A DNA stretch of 64,000 bases from JBNJFY01 sp051747265 (GTDB lineage Bacteria; Bacteroidota; Rhodothermia; Balneolales; Balneolaceae). The notes under the pieces are model-generated. The model searched no databases. It worked only from the letters and a program-made list of their open reading frames with translations, and was not told where the DNA came from. Location: contig JBNJFY010000001.1 in the NCBI GenBank assembly GCA_051747265.1, forward strand, positions 992,001-1,056,000, in the 5' to 3' direction. Positions within the stretch are counted from its first letter, which is position 1; every line of letters begins with the position of its first letter. This document shows positions 51,484 through 61,725 of the stretch, one piece after another. The translations under genes were made by a program, and so were the position numbers.

Positions 51484-53796
51484 TTAACTACCACTAGAGG
51501 GTTTAATTTCGGTGATCAGGGCGTCGTAGCCGGCTTGGCGGATGGCTTCTTTTACTTTTTGTTGACCGGCTTCGTCTTTACAGAGCGCGATGATGGCGCC
51601 GCCGCCTCCACCACCGGTGAGCTTAGCTCCCAACGCGCCGTTGTTGCGGGCGATTTCCACCAAGTCTTCTACTTCGGGGGAGGAAACACGCAGAGCGTTG
51701 AGTAGTCCGTGGTTTAAATTCATGATGGTCCCTAACCGCTCCAGATCGTAGTCTTCTATTGCTTCTTTGGAGGCCAGTGCCAGCTCATTCATCTGGTCGA
51801 AGATCTGATCGTACCAGTCGGGATATTGCTGGTGGGCTTCGCGGACACGTTTGACCATCTTGGAAGTCATGCTTTCCACTCCGCTCAAGCCAATGACCAT
51901 GGGGATAGCTTTGTCTAGGTTTAGAGTCTCCATCTGAGGCGGATCACCCTTCTGGAACATGATCAGGTTGCCGTAGGTGGATACGGTGTTGTCGATTCCG
52001 GAGGCGCCACCGTGGACGATATTCTCTGATTTGAACGAGAGTTCACGTACATCGTCGTCGGTCATACCCAGCTCGAAATGCTTATTCAGTGCCCGGATGA
52101 TGGCCACCGCCAGTGCTGCGGATCCACCCATACCCATGGCCCGGGGGACTTCCGGGAAAATTTCGATGTTCATGCCTTTATCCTGAAGACTCAGCTCTTC
52201 GATCATCATCTCCAGTGATTGGTAGATGGAATATTTATGATCGCTGCCAAATTCGAGTGTCTGCTCTACCCCCCAGCGAGGGATCATAATGTGGACATCC
52301 TCATCGCGATCCCACACCTTGGCTTTCATCTTCAGGGTGATGGGTGCGGCCACCGCATGGGTGCCGTGCACCACCGAATGTTCGCCGGTAAGAATGATCT
52401 TGCCGTAGCCAAACTCCATCTCATCTTCTTTGGGTTTGGCCTTGATCTTCTCTTTAGTGGTCTCAGCCTCGCCTTGCAGCTCGTCGATAATCTTTTTGGC
52501 CTTCCACACTTTGATCTCCCCGCTTTCCACTAAGCGCTCTAGCACTTGCTCAAAGATTTCGGCGGGGGCACCGGCGGTACTGGCCACGCTTCGGGCGTGC
52601 AGGGTCATGTGTCCCCGCTGGATGCCTTCGGTTCCCAAGGAACGTAAAGCGGAGAAGTTTTGCGCCAATCCCACCGCGCCCATCACTTCGGCTAACTCAG
52701 TGGCAGATTCCACACCCAGAATGCGATGCGAAATGGCCACCGCTTTGTTGGATTTCAGGGATCCGCCCACGGTACCCACTTTCATGGGAATGTCGATGGT
52801 ACCCACCAGATCGCCCTGATCGTTTTTGAACCAGTTGGTCAGCGAAGTGTAGTGGCTGCCCCGCGCGGCGTAGGTGTGAGCGGCGGCTTCGATGGCCCGC
52901 CAATCATTTCCGGTAGCAATGGCTACCGGATCAATGCCATTCATAATGCCTTTATTGTGCGTGGAGGCCCGATAGGGATCCACCGAAGCAAATTCGGCAG
53001 CACGAATGATACCGTCGCGCACTTCGGTTCCGGAGGATTCATTAAAGGGTAAATACTTGGTGGGGATCACGCATTTAGCCCGCACCATGGCGCGGTCGGT
53101 CAAATTGGAGAGAATCCGCAGATACACTTTGCCGTTGGTGATCTTCTCGATCAACGGAGCCACCCCTTCGCACATGCTGTTCACCAGGTTGGCGCCCATG
53201 GCATCGCAGGTATCCACTAACAAGTGAACTACAACCATACTGCCCGGGTGACGCGACTGCGGGTAGATCATCACTTCCAGATCCATGGCTCCACCCCCGC
53301 GGGCCACCATATTGGGATGCAGGCTGTTGGCCAGGTTTAAAATCTCTTCTTTCTCCTGCAGGATCTGGTGACGCACTTTCATGGGATGATGCACATCCAC
53401 CAGCTGGATCTGGCCAATTAAAATAGGATCATCGGATTCGGCGGTAAATCCACCGGCGTTGCGTACCACTTTGGCCGCTGAACTGACCGCCGCCAATATG
53501 GAGGGCTCCTCTACGACCATGGGCACCACATAGGGCTTCTGGTTGATCACAAAGTTGAGTCCCAGCGCTAAGGGCAGGCCGAACACACCGATCACATTCT
53601 CGATCATCTTGTCGGCTTCGTCGGTCTCCAGGAAATGCTGTTGCTCCAAGAGTGTCACATAGTCCTCGGTACTGAGGATATCCTTTTCATTGAGGACCCT
53701 CAGTCGTTCTTCGACGCTGCGTTTATAGAATTTGGAAATGCGGGATTTTTCGAGGGCGTGTTCAGAGAGGGTAGTGTTCTGATCAGCTGACTTCAT
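51484..53796 (-). CDS. Fused class II HMG-CoA reductase - mevalonate kinase
   Basis: Residues about 15-430 are a class II HMG-CoA reductase (ENVIGVFGLPLALGLNFVIN, VDTCDAMGANLVNSMCE, HNKGIMNGIDPVAIATGNDW with the catalytic Lys). After a charged linker (ETTKEKIKAKPKEDEM, about 440-455) comes a GHMP-family mevalonate kinase (GKIILTGEHSVVHGTHAVAA, VPRAMGMGGSAALAVAIIRA, KLTGGGGGGAIIALCKDEAG). The 770-residue protein would catalyse two consecutive steps. It is the last gene of the mevalonate operon, overlapping the previous gene by 14 bases. Confidence 0.93.
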   Translation of the reverse strand: MKSADQNTTLSEHALEKSRISKFYKRSVEERLRVLNEKDILSTEDYVTLLEQQHFLETDEADKMIENVIGVFGLPLALGLNFVINQKPYVVPMVVEEPSILAAVSSAAKVVRNAGGFTAESDDPILIGQIQLVDVHHPMKVRHQILQEKEEILNLANSLHPNMVARGGGAMDLEVMIYPQSRHPGSMVVVHLLVDTCDAMGANLVNSMCEGVAPLIEKITNGKVYLRILSNLTDRAMVRAKCVIPTKYLPFNESSGTEVRDGIIRAAEFASVDPYRASTHNKGIMNGIDPVAIATGNDWRAIEAAAHTYAARGSHYTSLTNWFKNDQGDLVGTIDIPMKVGTVGGSLKSNKAVAISHRILGVESATELAEVMGAVGLAQNFSALRSLGTEGIQRGHMTLHARSVASTAGAPAEIFEQVLERLVESGEIKVWKAKKIIDELQGEAETTKEKIKAKPKEDEMEFGYGKIILTGEHSVVHGTHAVAAPITLKMKAKVWDRDEDVHIMIPRWGVEQTLEFGSDHKYSIYQSLEMMIEELSLQDKGMNIEIFPEVPRAMGMGGSAALAVAIIRALNKHFELGMTDDDVRELSFKSENIVHGGASGIDNTVSTYGNLIMFQKGDPPQMETLNLDKAIPMVIGLSGVESMTSKMVKRVREAHQQYPDWYDQIFDQMNELALASKEAIEDYDLERLGTIMNLNHGLLNALRVSSPEVEDLVEIARNNGALGAKLTGGGGGGAIIALCKDEAGQQKVKEAIRQAGYDALITEIKPSSGS

Positions 53797-54862
53797 AGGT
53801 TTGGGTAGATTTGACGCCTTCGGGCTGTACGGTTAGATCCAGTACCTCGAAGGAGCTTTCCTGAATCGTATGTAGAATTTCTAGTTTAATATCTTGGCGG
53901 TCGCAGAAGGCAACACCGATATCACCGCCGCCGGCTCCGGAAGGTTTATAGACGCCTCCGGCATTGGCTACCAATCGGGTGATACGTTCGTGCACCTCCG
54001 AAACGATAGGCGCGCCACTGCTGGTACCCAGAATTTTCTCCTGTTCGGCAAACTGACCCACAATGTCCATAAATACGTCCAGATTGCCGGATCCGAATGC
54101 TTCACATCCCTGTTCGCTGAGTAGATGCATGCGGTCGGAAATGCGGGTATAGGCGTTGGGAGCCGCTTCACGGAAGCGTTTCACTTTATTAACCAAATTC
54201 CGGGTGGAAGCTGAACTGCCGGTCCAGATAGGAATCATGTGCAGGTCTTTCGACCAACTCATGGGTTGAATAGCCTCCCCAACATCATCCTTGGTGGAGG
54301 GCATCCGATAGCGAAGCACGCCGCCGGTGACACTAGCCGCGATATCTACGCCGCTTCCCAATTTACCTTGGGCGATGCGATGGGCTTGCAGCGCTTCAAA
54401 ATACAGATTCTGCATCCAGTCGTTCTGCCCCATGTGCTCATTCAGGGCTTTTAATAATCCCACAGTCAAGGCCGCGCTGGATCCCAAACCGAACTTGTCG
54501 GCGGAGATTGGATGGTAGAAATCGGTAGTATCCACGGTAATTTCGGCACCGGGAATGGGTTGGTCGGATCGCAGGGTCACATAATTTAAAATGGAAAACA
54601 CGAAACCCAGCTTATTATACACGGCCGGATCCTGTCGGCCGACCACATGCGAATGGCCCTCATCATCCAAGACAAACTGTATACCGGGCAGCTCCAGATT
54701 GGGCGCTTCAAAATGAAAAACCGAATCATAGCGGGGTTCCAGCCGGACCGTGCAGTGTTTGTTCACCGCCGCGACCAACGCGGGCGCATCTTCGAGCACC
54801 ACGTACTCGCCCAGCAAGATCAACTTGCCGGGGGCCTGAACGGTTATGGTAGATTCTGCCAT
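53783..54862 (-). CDS. Phosphomevalonate kinase (GHMP family)
   Basis: The 359-residue GHMP kinase has APGKLILLGEYVVLEDAPAL at the N-terminus, the ATP loop DKFGLGSSAALTVGLLKALN, and the C-terminal KPSGAGGGDIGVAF. The last motif and the position between mvaD and the HMGR-MVK gene favour phosphomevalonate kinase over mevalonate kinase. It phosphorylates 5-phosphomevalonate to the diphosphate. Gaps or overlaps with both neighbours are 14 bases or less. Confidence 0.9.
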   Translation of the reverse strand: MAESTITVQAPGKLILLGEYVVLEDAPALVAAVNKHCTVRLEPRYDSVFHFEAPNLELPGIQFVLDDEGHSHVVGRQDPAVYNKLGFVFSILNYVTLRSDQPIPGAEITVDTTDFYHPISADKFGLGSSAALTVGLLKALNEHMGQNDWMQNLYFEALQAHRIAQGKLGSGVDIAASVTGGVLRYRMPSTKDDVGEAIQPMSWSKDLHMIPIWTGSSASTRNLVNKVKRFREAAPNAYTRISDRMHLLSEQGCEAFGSGNLDVFMDIVGQFAEQEKILGTSSGAPIVSEVHERITRLVANAGGVYKPSGAGGGDIGVAFCDRQDIKLEILHTIQESSFEVLDLTVQPEGVKSTQTYEVS

Positions 54863-54873
54863 GTTAAAATTTT

Positions 54874-55896
54874 CTATTTCGATGAAATTATGGAGGCACC
54901 GGGCCCGGGTCGGGCTTCAATCACCCGCCGTACCCCCGCAATGGACGTTAAGGCCTCTTCTACAGTGTCCGCGTATTCCGGTAAACACAGCACTTTGATC
55001 TGTGGTCCGGCATCAATAGTCACATAAGCGGCCACGCCCTGCTTGCGTAAACCCCAAACGGTGTGAATTGATTCCACCGTTGCCGCATTCCAATATAACA
55101 GTGGCGGATCGGCGGCCATGGCCAACCCGTGCATTTTGAAACAACTATGTTCGGTAAGTTCACCGACTCTTGCAAAATCTTTATCTGCTAAGGCTTCTCG
55201 CATGTTTTTCAGATCTTGGGGCGAAGTTTGTATCCAAGCATCATAATAAGGCGCCGTATCGGCGGTGCGTTTCATGCCTTGGGTGGAACCGATGGACTTA
55301 TGCTCCTCGGAGGTCACGCCAATCATCAGGCGTAAATCCCAATAGTTTTTATCGTGCAGCGAGACGGCCACATCTTCTTCGCCCAGCGGGTCGGAACCGG
55401 CTTTCATTTCCGCGAATCCACCATATATTGAACGAGCGGCCGATCCGGAACCCTGCCGGGCCCAACGCGACAATTCCACCGGATCCAACGCCCAACCCAT
55501 AGCTTTGGCCGCGGCCATGGTCAGCGCCGCAAACCCGGAAGCCGAAGACGCCAATCCCGCGCCGGTAGGAAAGGTATTTTTACTCTCAATGCGAGCGGAT
55601 AATCGATCCGAGGATCCGGCCATCTTGTCCAAAAAGGTGGTCACTTTACGCGTCTGATGCTCGCTGGCCGGTTTGCCATCCAACATAAATTCATCGGCAC
55701 CCAGTTGCTCATCAAAAGTCAGCGTGGTCTCCGTTTTCAGTGCATCCAGAGTCAGGGAGATGGAACCGACAGCGGGTAGATTCAACTCCACGGATCGTTT
55801 ACCCCAATATTTGATCAGGGCAATGTTGGCGTGCGCCACAGCCGTAACTGGGTGGGTACTAATATCTCGTGATGATTGTTGCGTCGGTTGTTCCAC
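54874..55896 (-). CDS. mvaD: Diphosphomevalonate decarboxylase
   Basis: The 340-residue GHMP-superfamily enzyme has the family motifs ANIALIKYWGKRSVELNLPA, VGSISLTLDAL, FPTGAGLASSASGFAALTMA, SGSAARSIYGGFAEMKAG and the C-terminal TIDAGPQIKVL. It forms IPP from mevalonate diphosphate in an ATP-dependent step. It is the first gene of the operon, so the promoter should lie in the region containing heptamer element C. Confidence 0.94.
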   Translation of the reverse strand: MEQPTQQSSRDISTHPVTAVAHANIALIKYWGKRSVELNLPAVGSISLTLDALKTETTLTFDEQLGADEFMLDGKPASEHQTRKVTTFLDKMAGSSDRLSARIESKNTFPTGAGLASSASGFAALTMAAAKAMGWALDPVELSRWARQGSGSAARSIYGGFAEMKAGSDPLGEEDVAVSLHDKNYWDLRLMIGVTSEEHKSIGSTQGMKRTADTAPYYDAWIQTSPQDLKNMREALADKDFARVGELTEHSCFKMHGLAMAADPPLLYWNAATVESIHTVWGLRKQGVAAYVTIDAGPQIKVLCLPEYADTVEEALTSIAGVRRVIEARPGPGASIISSK

Positions 55897-55950
55897 TAAC
55901 TGGGGTTACAGGTTTATGCTTTTAAAAACTTTGAAAGATACGGCGAATTA

Positions 55951-56128
55951 GGCAGAGGTGAAACGGCAGACGGCAGACGGCAGACGGCAGACGGCAGACG
56001 AAATTTATTGCTTGTAATTAGTTTCAAAACCATTGTGAGCTCTAAGCTAAAGTCAAAGACTTGAAAACCATCTCAAAACGTACGTGTCACGTTTGCCCTC
56101 TGCCGTCTGCCGTTTCACCTCTGCCTAT
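55951..56128. repeat. Inverted-heptamer element C (upstream of the mevalonate operon)
   Basis: Units GGCAGAC repeated about five times in 55965-56000, preceded by GGCAGAGGTGAAAC, face reverse-complement units in 56091-56128 over a ~90-base loop. Unlike the other copies it lies between divergent genes, so it sits in a promoter region. It may influence expression of both neighbours. Confidence 0.8.
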
Positions 56129-56217
56129 TGCGAATCAACGTGCGGGCTTGTATTTATGGTATGTAATGTTTCACGAACTACCGACGTAACCGTCAATCCT
56201 TAACCTGACGTTTCTCT

Positions 56218-58746
56218 ATGTCTATTATTGCACCACCCTCCCGATTGATCATGAGTTTGACCCTTATTCTGGGTTTGCTGATTGGAACCCAAATAGCCAC
56301 CGCGCAAGATAATGGTTTGCCCCCCATTGCTGAGAAAACGAACGGCCTGGAAAAACTGGATGGTTTCGTTCCCATCTATTGGAATAACGAATCCGGCGAG
56401 CTGTGGCTGGAAATTGATCAACTGAATACCGATCTGTTGTATATCAACTGGCTGGCCGATGGGGTTGGATCCAATGATATCGGGCTGGATCGCGGGCAAA
56501 TTGGAAATAACCGACTGGTTCGGTTCGAGCGGAAAGGCAACAAAATCTTGATGATCCAGCCGAATCTAGACTACCGGGCTAGCTCCGATAACGCTAAGGA
56601 GCGGGCCTCGGTAGAGGAAGCATTCGCCAAATCGGTACTCTGGGGATTTGAAGTTGCGGCCCGAACCGGAGACCGCTACTTGGTAAACGCCACCCCTTTC
56701 TTAATGCGCGACGCACACGGGGTGGCCGACCGACTCAAGGGATCCGGCCAGGGAAATTTTAGTATTGATGATTCTCGATCGGCGATCAATCGTGAGAAGG
56801 TTAAAAACTTTCCACAGAACACCGAGTTGGATGTATTGCTCACCTTTACCGGTTCCGGGGCGGGCGGTTATTTGCGCTCGGTCACGCCCTCATCAGATGC
56901 GGTGACGGTGCATACGCGTCACTCGTTTGTGCAGCTACCCGAGGATGGCTATGAACCTCGCAAGCTGGATCCGCGCTCGGGCTTTTTTGGAATGAACTAC
57001 CAGGATTACAGCGTACCTATCGGCGAGGAGATGACCCAACGGTTTATCAACCGGCACCGACTGGAAAAGAAAAATCCAGAGGCCGAAGTGAGTGAACCCG
57101 TAGAGCCGATCGTCTATTATCTGGATCCGGGTACACCCGAACCGGTGCGATCTGCCCTGCTGGATGGCGCGCGCTGGTGGAATCAGGCGTTTGAGGCCAT
57201 CGGGTACAAGGATGCGTTCCAAGTGAAAATGTTGCCCGAAGATGCTGATCCGCTGGATGTGCGCTATAATGTAATCCAATGGGTGCACCGCTCCACCCGG
57301 GGCTGGTCGTACGGCATGAGCATTACCGATCCGCGTACCGGGGAGATCATCAAAGGCCACGTTTCGCTGGGGTCGCTTCGGGTTCGACAAGATTACCTGA
57401 TTGCCGAAGGATTGCTCTCCCCGTATGAATCCATCGACCAGATTCCCGCCGATGATCCTATGTTAGAGATGGCGCTGGCCCGGATCCGGCAGCTGTCCGC
57501 GCATGAGGTAGGACACACACTGGGCATCGCCCATAATTTTGCGGCCAGTACGAATAACCGCTCCTCCGTGATGGATTACCCGCATCCACTGATCCAGCTC
57601 AACGATGGTGAAATCGACCTTTCTGATGCCTATGATACAGACATCGGTGAGTGGGATAAAGCGGTGATTGCCTATGGCTACCAGGATTTTCCGGCCGGAA
57701 CCGATGAGTCAGCCGCCCTTCAGGAGCTTCTACAACAGAACCTAGAGCAGGGATTGCGCTATATCTCGGATCGCGATGCGCGACCGTTGGGGGGCGCTCA
57801 CCCTTATGCCCACCTGTGGGAAAATGGCACCGACGCAGCTCAGGAGCTGAATCGTATGATGAAAGTTCGTCAGACTGCTTTGGATGAATTTGACGCTTCG
57901 GTCATTCGAGGCGGTCAGCCTATGGCTTTGTTGGAAGACAAGTTGGTGCCCATTTATCTCTTGCATCGCTATCAAGTGGAAGCGGCGGTTAAACTGGTTG
58001 GGGGGCTTCACTACAGCTATAACATGCGGGGTGATGGTCAACCTTCGCCCGAAGTAGTGGAGTGGGAGCAGCAGCAAAAAGCCATTGATGCGTTACTGGC
58101 CACACTCACTCCGGATGCCCTGCGCATGCCCGACGCGGTGCTGGATCAAGTACCTCCGCGTCCGTATGGGTACAGCTACAATCGTGAGTTGTTTGATCGT
58201 AATACGGGATTGACCTTTGATCCTTTAGCCGCGGCGGAAAGCGCGGCGGAATTAACCGTTCGTGGGTTGCTTCATCCGGAGCGAGCAGCCCGCCTGGTGC
58301 AGTATCACGGGCAGAGCATGGGGCAGAAAAAGATTCTGGGCCTATTTAAGCGCTCGGATGACCAAGCATTCGGATTTTCTGAGGTAATCGAGCAGTTGTG
58401 GACTCAGACCTGGGGCCAAGAGTTAGCATCCGGACATGATGGCCAGTTGCAGGGGACCGTTCGCATGGTAGTACTTCGACAGTTGTTGGAGCTGGCTTCG
58501 GATGATTCGGCCAGTGACTTGGTTCGCATGCTGGTACTGGATCACCTGGAGCAGTTTAAGCGTCAGGTGCAGATGAATATGGATCAGCTAAACGAACACG
58601 AGCGGGCCATGCGTCGCTACGCGGTTAAACTGATCAACTTACAGCAGCAGGATCCGGAGCATTTTCGGCCTTCGCGCGCCGCGGATGTTCCGCCGGGGTC
58701 TCCGATTGGGTCGGGGGTTTTGCCGTTGCAGTGTAGTTGGCGATAG
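56218..58746 (+). CDS. Secreted metzincin metalloprotease (DUF5117-type)
   Basis: The 842-residue protein has a signal peptide (LIMSLTLILGLLIGTQIATA). The zinc site HEVGHTLGIAHN at residue 429 is the metzincin pattern HExxHxxGxxH. The layout (LDGFVPIYWNNESGELWLEI at the start, AFQVKMLPEDADPLDVRYNV before the zinc site and a long helical C-terminus) matches the zinc-dependent metalloproteases carrying DUF5117 and DUF4953 in Bacteroidota. The substrate is unknown. Confidence 0.9.
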   Translation: MSIIAPPSRLIMSLTLILGLLIGTQIATAQDNGLPPIAEKTNGLEKLDGFVPIYWNNESGELWLEIDQLNTDLLYINWLADGVGSNDIGLDRGQIGNNRLVRFERKGNKILMIQPNLDYRASSDNAKERASVEEAFAKSVLWGFEVAARTGDRYLVNATPFLMRDAHGVADRLKGSGQGNFSIDDSRSAINREKVKNFPQNTELDVLLTFTGSGAGGYLRSVTPSSDAVTVHTRHSFVQLPEDGYEPRKLDPRSGFFGMNYQDYSVPIGEEMTQRFINRHRLEKKNPEAEVSEPVEPIVYYLDPGTPEPVRSALLDGARWWNQAFEAIGYKDAFQVKMLPEDADPLDVRYNVIQWVHRSTRGWSYGMSITDPRTGEIIKGHVSLGSLRVRQDYLIAEGLLSPYESIDQIPADDPMLEMALARIRQLSAHEVGHTLGIAHNFAASTNNRSSVMDYPHPLIQLNDGEIDLSDAYDTDIGEWDKAVIAYGYQDFPAGTDESAALQELLQQNLEQGLRYISDRDARPLGGAHPYAHLWENGTDAAQELNRMMKVRQTALDEFDASVIRGGQPMALLEDKLVPIYLLHRYQVEAAVKLVGGLHYSYNMRGDGQPSPEVVEWEQQQKAIDALLATLTPDALRMPDAVLDQVPPRPYGYSYNRELFDRNTGLTFDPLAAAESAAELTVRGLLHPERAARLVQYHGQSMGQKKILGLFKRSDDQAFGFSEVIEQLWTQTWGQELASGHDGQLQGTVRMVVLRQLLELASDDSASDLVRMLVLDHLEQFKRQVQMNMDQLNEHERAMRRYAVKLINLQQQDPEHFRPSRAADVPPGSPIGSGVLPLQCSWR

Positions 58747-59184
58747 TGGTTGCATTCTGCCTGTTCACGGGACCCCTTACCGCCTAAAGGCGGAGTTCCC
58801 CTGAGAGGGGAACGGCGTTTAGTGCCTTTTTTGAGTAATTCTTGGAGTAGACAATTATAAGAACTTAGACGGCTCTTTATATCTCTGGTTCAGGTTAATT
58901 TTTCTGGCACCAAACACCACTCCCCTCGCAGGGGAGGTTCTAGCCGGGAATGAGATATTTTGGGCTCGTAAATTAAATCGGGTGGGCGGTCCAGTCGGGA
59001 GTGATATATGTGGAGCTGCCTACTAGAATCAGATAGACTGAGGGGGGCACTCTTTATGGCAACCCGCAGTTAATACCAACTACTACATTGGTTGGGGGCC
59101 GATGCCTGCAAGCTTTCCCCACAACATTGGGTATGCTACAGTATGACATTGAAGCGTTGACCATGTCATACTAAGAGGCGTGCC
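58747..59184. other. Gene-free interval of 438 bp with GC-rich palindromes
   Basis: Hairpins are visible at about 58778-58812 (CCGCCTAAAGGCGG and TTCCCCTGAGAGGGGAA) and 58921-58938 (CCCCTCGCAGGGG). They may be termination or repeat sequences. No coding frame is convincing. Confidence 0.5.
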
Positions 59185-61725
59185 ATGAACCGAATCTTCC
59201 ACATATTAGAGCCGCTCATCGAAGCGGTGATCCGCCATCCCCTGAAAACCATTGTTTCGGGGGTGGTGTTGGCCGTGGTCGGATTCCTGCTAACCGTTCA
59301 GCTGCGTATAGATAACGACTTCTCCAAGTTATTACCTAGTCACTATCCCAGTGTTCAGGCGTTGAACGAACTTCGGGAACAGGTGGGTGGCGAGAGCGAA
59401 GTCAATGTGGTCATTGAAAGCCCTTCTTTTGAAATCAATAAGCAGTTTGCCGAAACGCTGATCCCCCGGGCTATGAAACTGCGTTATCAGCAAACCGGGG
59501 AACACCTGTTCAACAGCTACATCTACCGTAAAGACCTTGATTTTTTAAAACAAAATGGACTTTACTTCGCCACTACTCACGAACTGACCATGCTCATCAA
59601 CTTTTTGCGGGATGAAATCCGGGAAGCGAAGTTGGAAGCCAACCCCTTTTATTTGGATCTGGATGAGGACTGGGAAGACCAAACCACCACCGACCAGGAT
59701 TCCATTCGTAATGAACTGAAAGGATTATACGATGAATTGGTAGGTACGGAGTATTTAATCTCAGAAGATTCCACCGCGCTGGCCATTCGGTTCCTTCCCA
59801 ATACCCCCAAAACGGACATCGATTTTGTACGGGCAACCTACGATCAATTACAAACACTGGTGGACTCCCTTCAACCCAGCACCGTTCACCCTCAGATGGA
59901 AGTCACCCTGGCCGGTCGCCTGTATCGGCACTTGATAGAAATCGAATCCATCACCAGCGATGTTACCTCTTCGTTCGGAACCGGGGTTTTCATGCTCCTT
60001 CTACTGGTGGTCGCCTACTTTATGTATAAAAGCTATACCGCTAAAATGGGACGTCGGTGGTCGTGGCAAGTGTTTTTTCAAGAGCTGACCCGCACTCCGG
60101 TAATTGCCATAGTCATTGCCATTCCGCTCTTGTTCAGCATTTTGGTCACCTTGGGCATCACCTATCTGACCTACCAAACACTGAACATCATGACCTCTAC
60201 CCTAGCCCTATTGCTTTTTGGGATGGGTATTGATTTCGGCATCCATTTCTACGCGCGCTACACCGAAGAGCGAAGCAGCGGTGCCACCATAGAAGAAGCC
60301 ACCCGAACCACCTTCATGACCACCGGACAAGCAATCTCCGTAGTAGCCATTACTACTTCCATCGCTTTTTTCATTCTGATGATTGCTCAGTTTCGAGGAT
60401 TCAGTGAGTTTGGCTTTATAGCCGGAATGGGGATCCTCATCGCTTTGGCCGCTATGATCTTCTTGTTGCCCGCTTTTCTGATATTCTTTGAGCGAAAAGG
60501 CTGGTTACGCATGCACGATGTCCGGTTTGAACCTATAGATCCATCCGCGCCAGAAACAGATTTAAAAAGTCAACGCTTTCCCTACGCGCGGAGCATCGTT
60601 GTAGCTAGCGTCCTTCTGGTTATGGGAGCACTTTGGCTGGTACCCAACCTCTCCTTTGAGTATGATTTTGGGAAACTGGAGCCCTATTACGAGCAATACT
60701 ATGAACGCGAGCGTAAAATGAGCCAGTTTTACAGCGACAAAAAACATCGTAATCCCGCTTATATACTGGCTGACTCACCTGAAGATTCCAAAGCTATTGT
60801 AGAGATCTTGCGTACTCGGGCCGAGCAAGACACCCTTACCCCCACGATTCGGGAAGTGGAAAGCATCCAAGATCGATTTCCCCTGCAGCGGGACGATCAA
60901 CAGGGCAAACTAGCTCGATTGGATACCGTCCGGGCCTTGTTGCAGGATCCCTTTTTGCGCAACCAGAAAGATGAAACCCTCGATCGGCTCCGCAAAGCCA
61001 GCTCCACCCAACAGCCCTTGGATATCGATCAGGTTCCGGCCTTCATTAAAAAGCCGTTTACCACCAAAACCGGCGATATCGGGCAATTGGTGCTCATTTA
61101 TCCATCCGTAAATATCTCCGATGGACGCAAATCCATTCAGTTTACCGACGATGTGGAAACGGTGACCTTACCGGATGGCAAAGTATATCACGCGGCATCC
61201 ACCTCGGTGGTAGCTTCCCAGATGCTGGAACTGATGCTCAGCGAAACCCCGTACATGATCGGGTTGACCATTCTGTTCATCATCATATTTAAACTGATTA
61301 TCCTGCGGAAGGTAAAATGGATGGTGCTGGCCTTGCTCCCCCTGGTGTCCAGTTTTATCTGGATGTTTGGTTTGATGGATCTGATGAGCTTCAAGTTGAA
61401 TTTCTACAACTTGGTTATTCTACCCACGGTGCTAGGCATTGGAGACGACAGCGGAATTCATATTGTGCACCGCTATTTGGAAGAAGGGGAGGGCTCGATC
61501 CGAAAAGTCCTGCGCACCACCGGCGAACATGTGAGCATCAGTGCGCTAACCACAATGTTGGGGTTCGGAAGTTTGCTCTTATCTGAACACCCGGGCTTAC
61601 AAACCATTGGAGAATTGGCCGTGTTAGGTATTGGCCTGACTTTGATCGCTGCGCTTATTTTCTTGCCGGCATTACTGCAGTGGTTGGAAAGTCGAAAGGA
61701 GGCAACGGTGAGCGGTGAGCAGTAG
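59185..61725 (+). CDS. RND/MMPL-family exporter
   Basis: The 846-residue membrane protein has the RND layout in two halves. Each has one membrane helix, a large external domain and a five- or six-helix bundle. The bundles include TSTLALLLFGMGIDFGIHFY and FYNLVILPTVLGIGDDSGIH, where the Asp residues would relay protons. It belongs to the MMPL branch that exports lipids or hydrophobic compounds. It has no adaptor or outer-membrane partner nearby. Confidence 0.9.
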   Translation: MNRIFHILEPLIEAVIRHPLKTIVSGVVLAVVGFLLTVQLRIDNDFSKLLPSHYPSVQALNELREQVGGESEVNVVIESPSFEINKQFAETLIPRAMKLRYQQTGEHLFNSYIYRKDLDFLKQNGLYFATTHELTMLINFLRDEIREAKLEANPFYLDLDEDWEDQTTTDQDSIRNELKGLYDELVGTEYLISEDSTALAIRFLPNTPKTDIDFVRATYDQLQTLVDSLQPSTVHPQMEVTLAGRLYRHLIEIESITSDVTSSFGTGVFMLLLLVVAYFMYKSYTAKMGRRWSWQVFFQELTRTPVIAIVIAIPLLFSILVTLGITYLTYQTLNIMTSTLALLLFGMGIDFGIHFYARYTEERSSGATIEEATRTTFMTTGQAISVVAITTSIAFFILMIAQFRGFSEFGFIAGMGILIALAAMIFLLPAFLIFFERKGWLRMHDVRFEPIDPSAPETDLKSQRFPYARSIVVASVLLVMGALWLVPNLSFEYDFGKLEPYYEQYYERERKMSQFYSDKKHRNPAYILADSPEDSKAIVEILRTRAEQDTLTPTIREVESIQDRFPLQRDDQQGKLARLDTVRALLQDPFLRNQKDETLDRLRKASSTQQPLDIDQVPAFIKKPFTTKTGDIGQLVLIYPSVNISDGRKSIQFTDDVETVTLPDGKVYHAASTSVVASQMLELMLSETPYMIGLTILFIIIFKLIILRKVKWMVLALLPLVSSFIWMFGLMDLMSFKLNFYNLVILPTVLGIGDDSGIHIVHRYLEEGEGSIRKVLRTTGEHVSISALTTMLGFGSLLLSEHPGLQTIGELAVLGIGLTLIAALIFLPALLQWLESRKEATVSGEQ

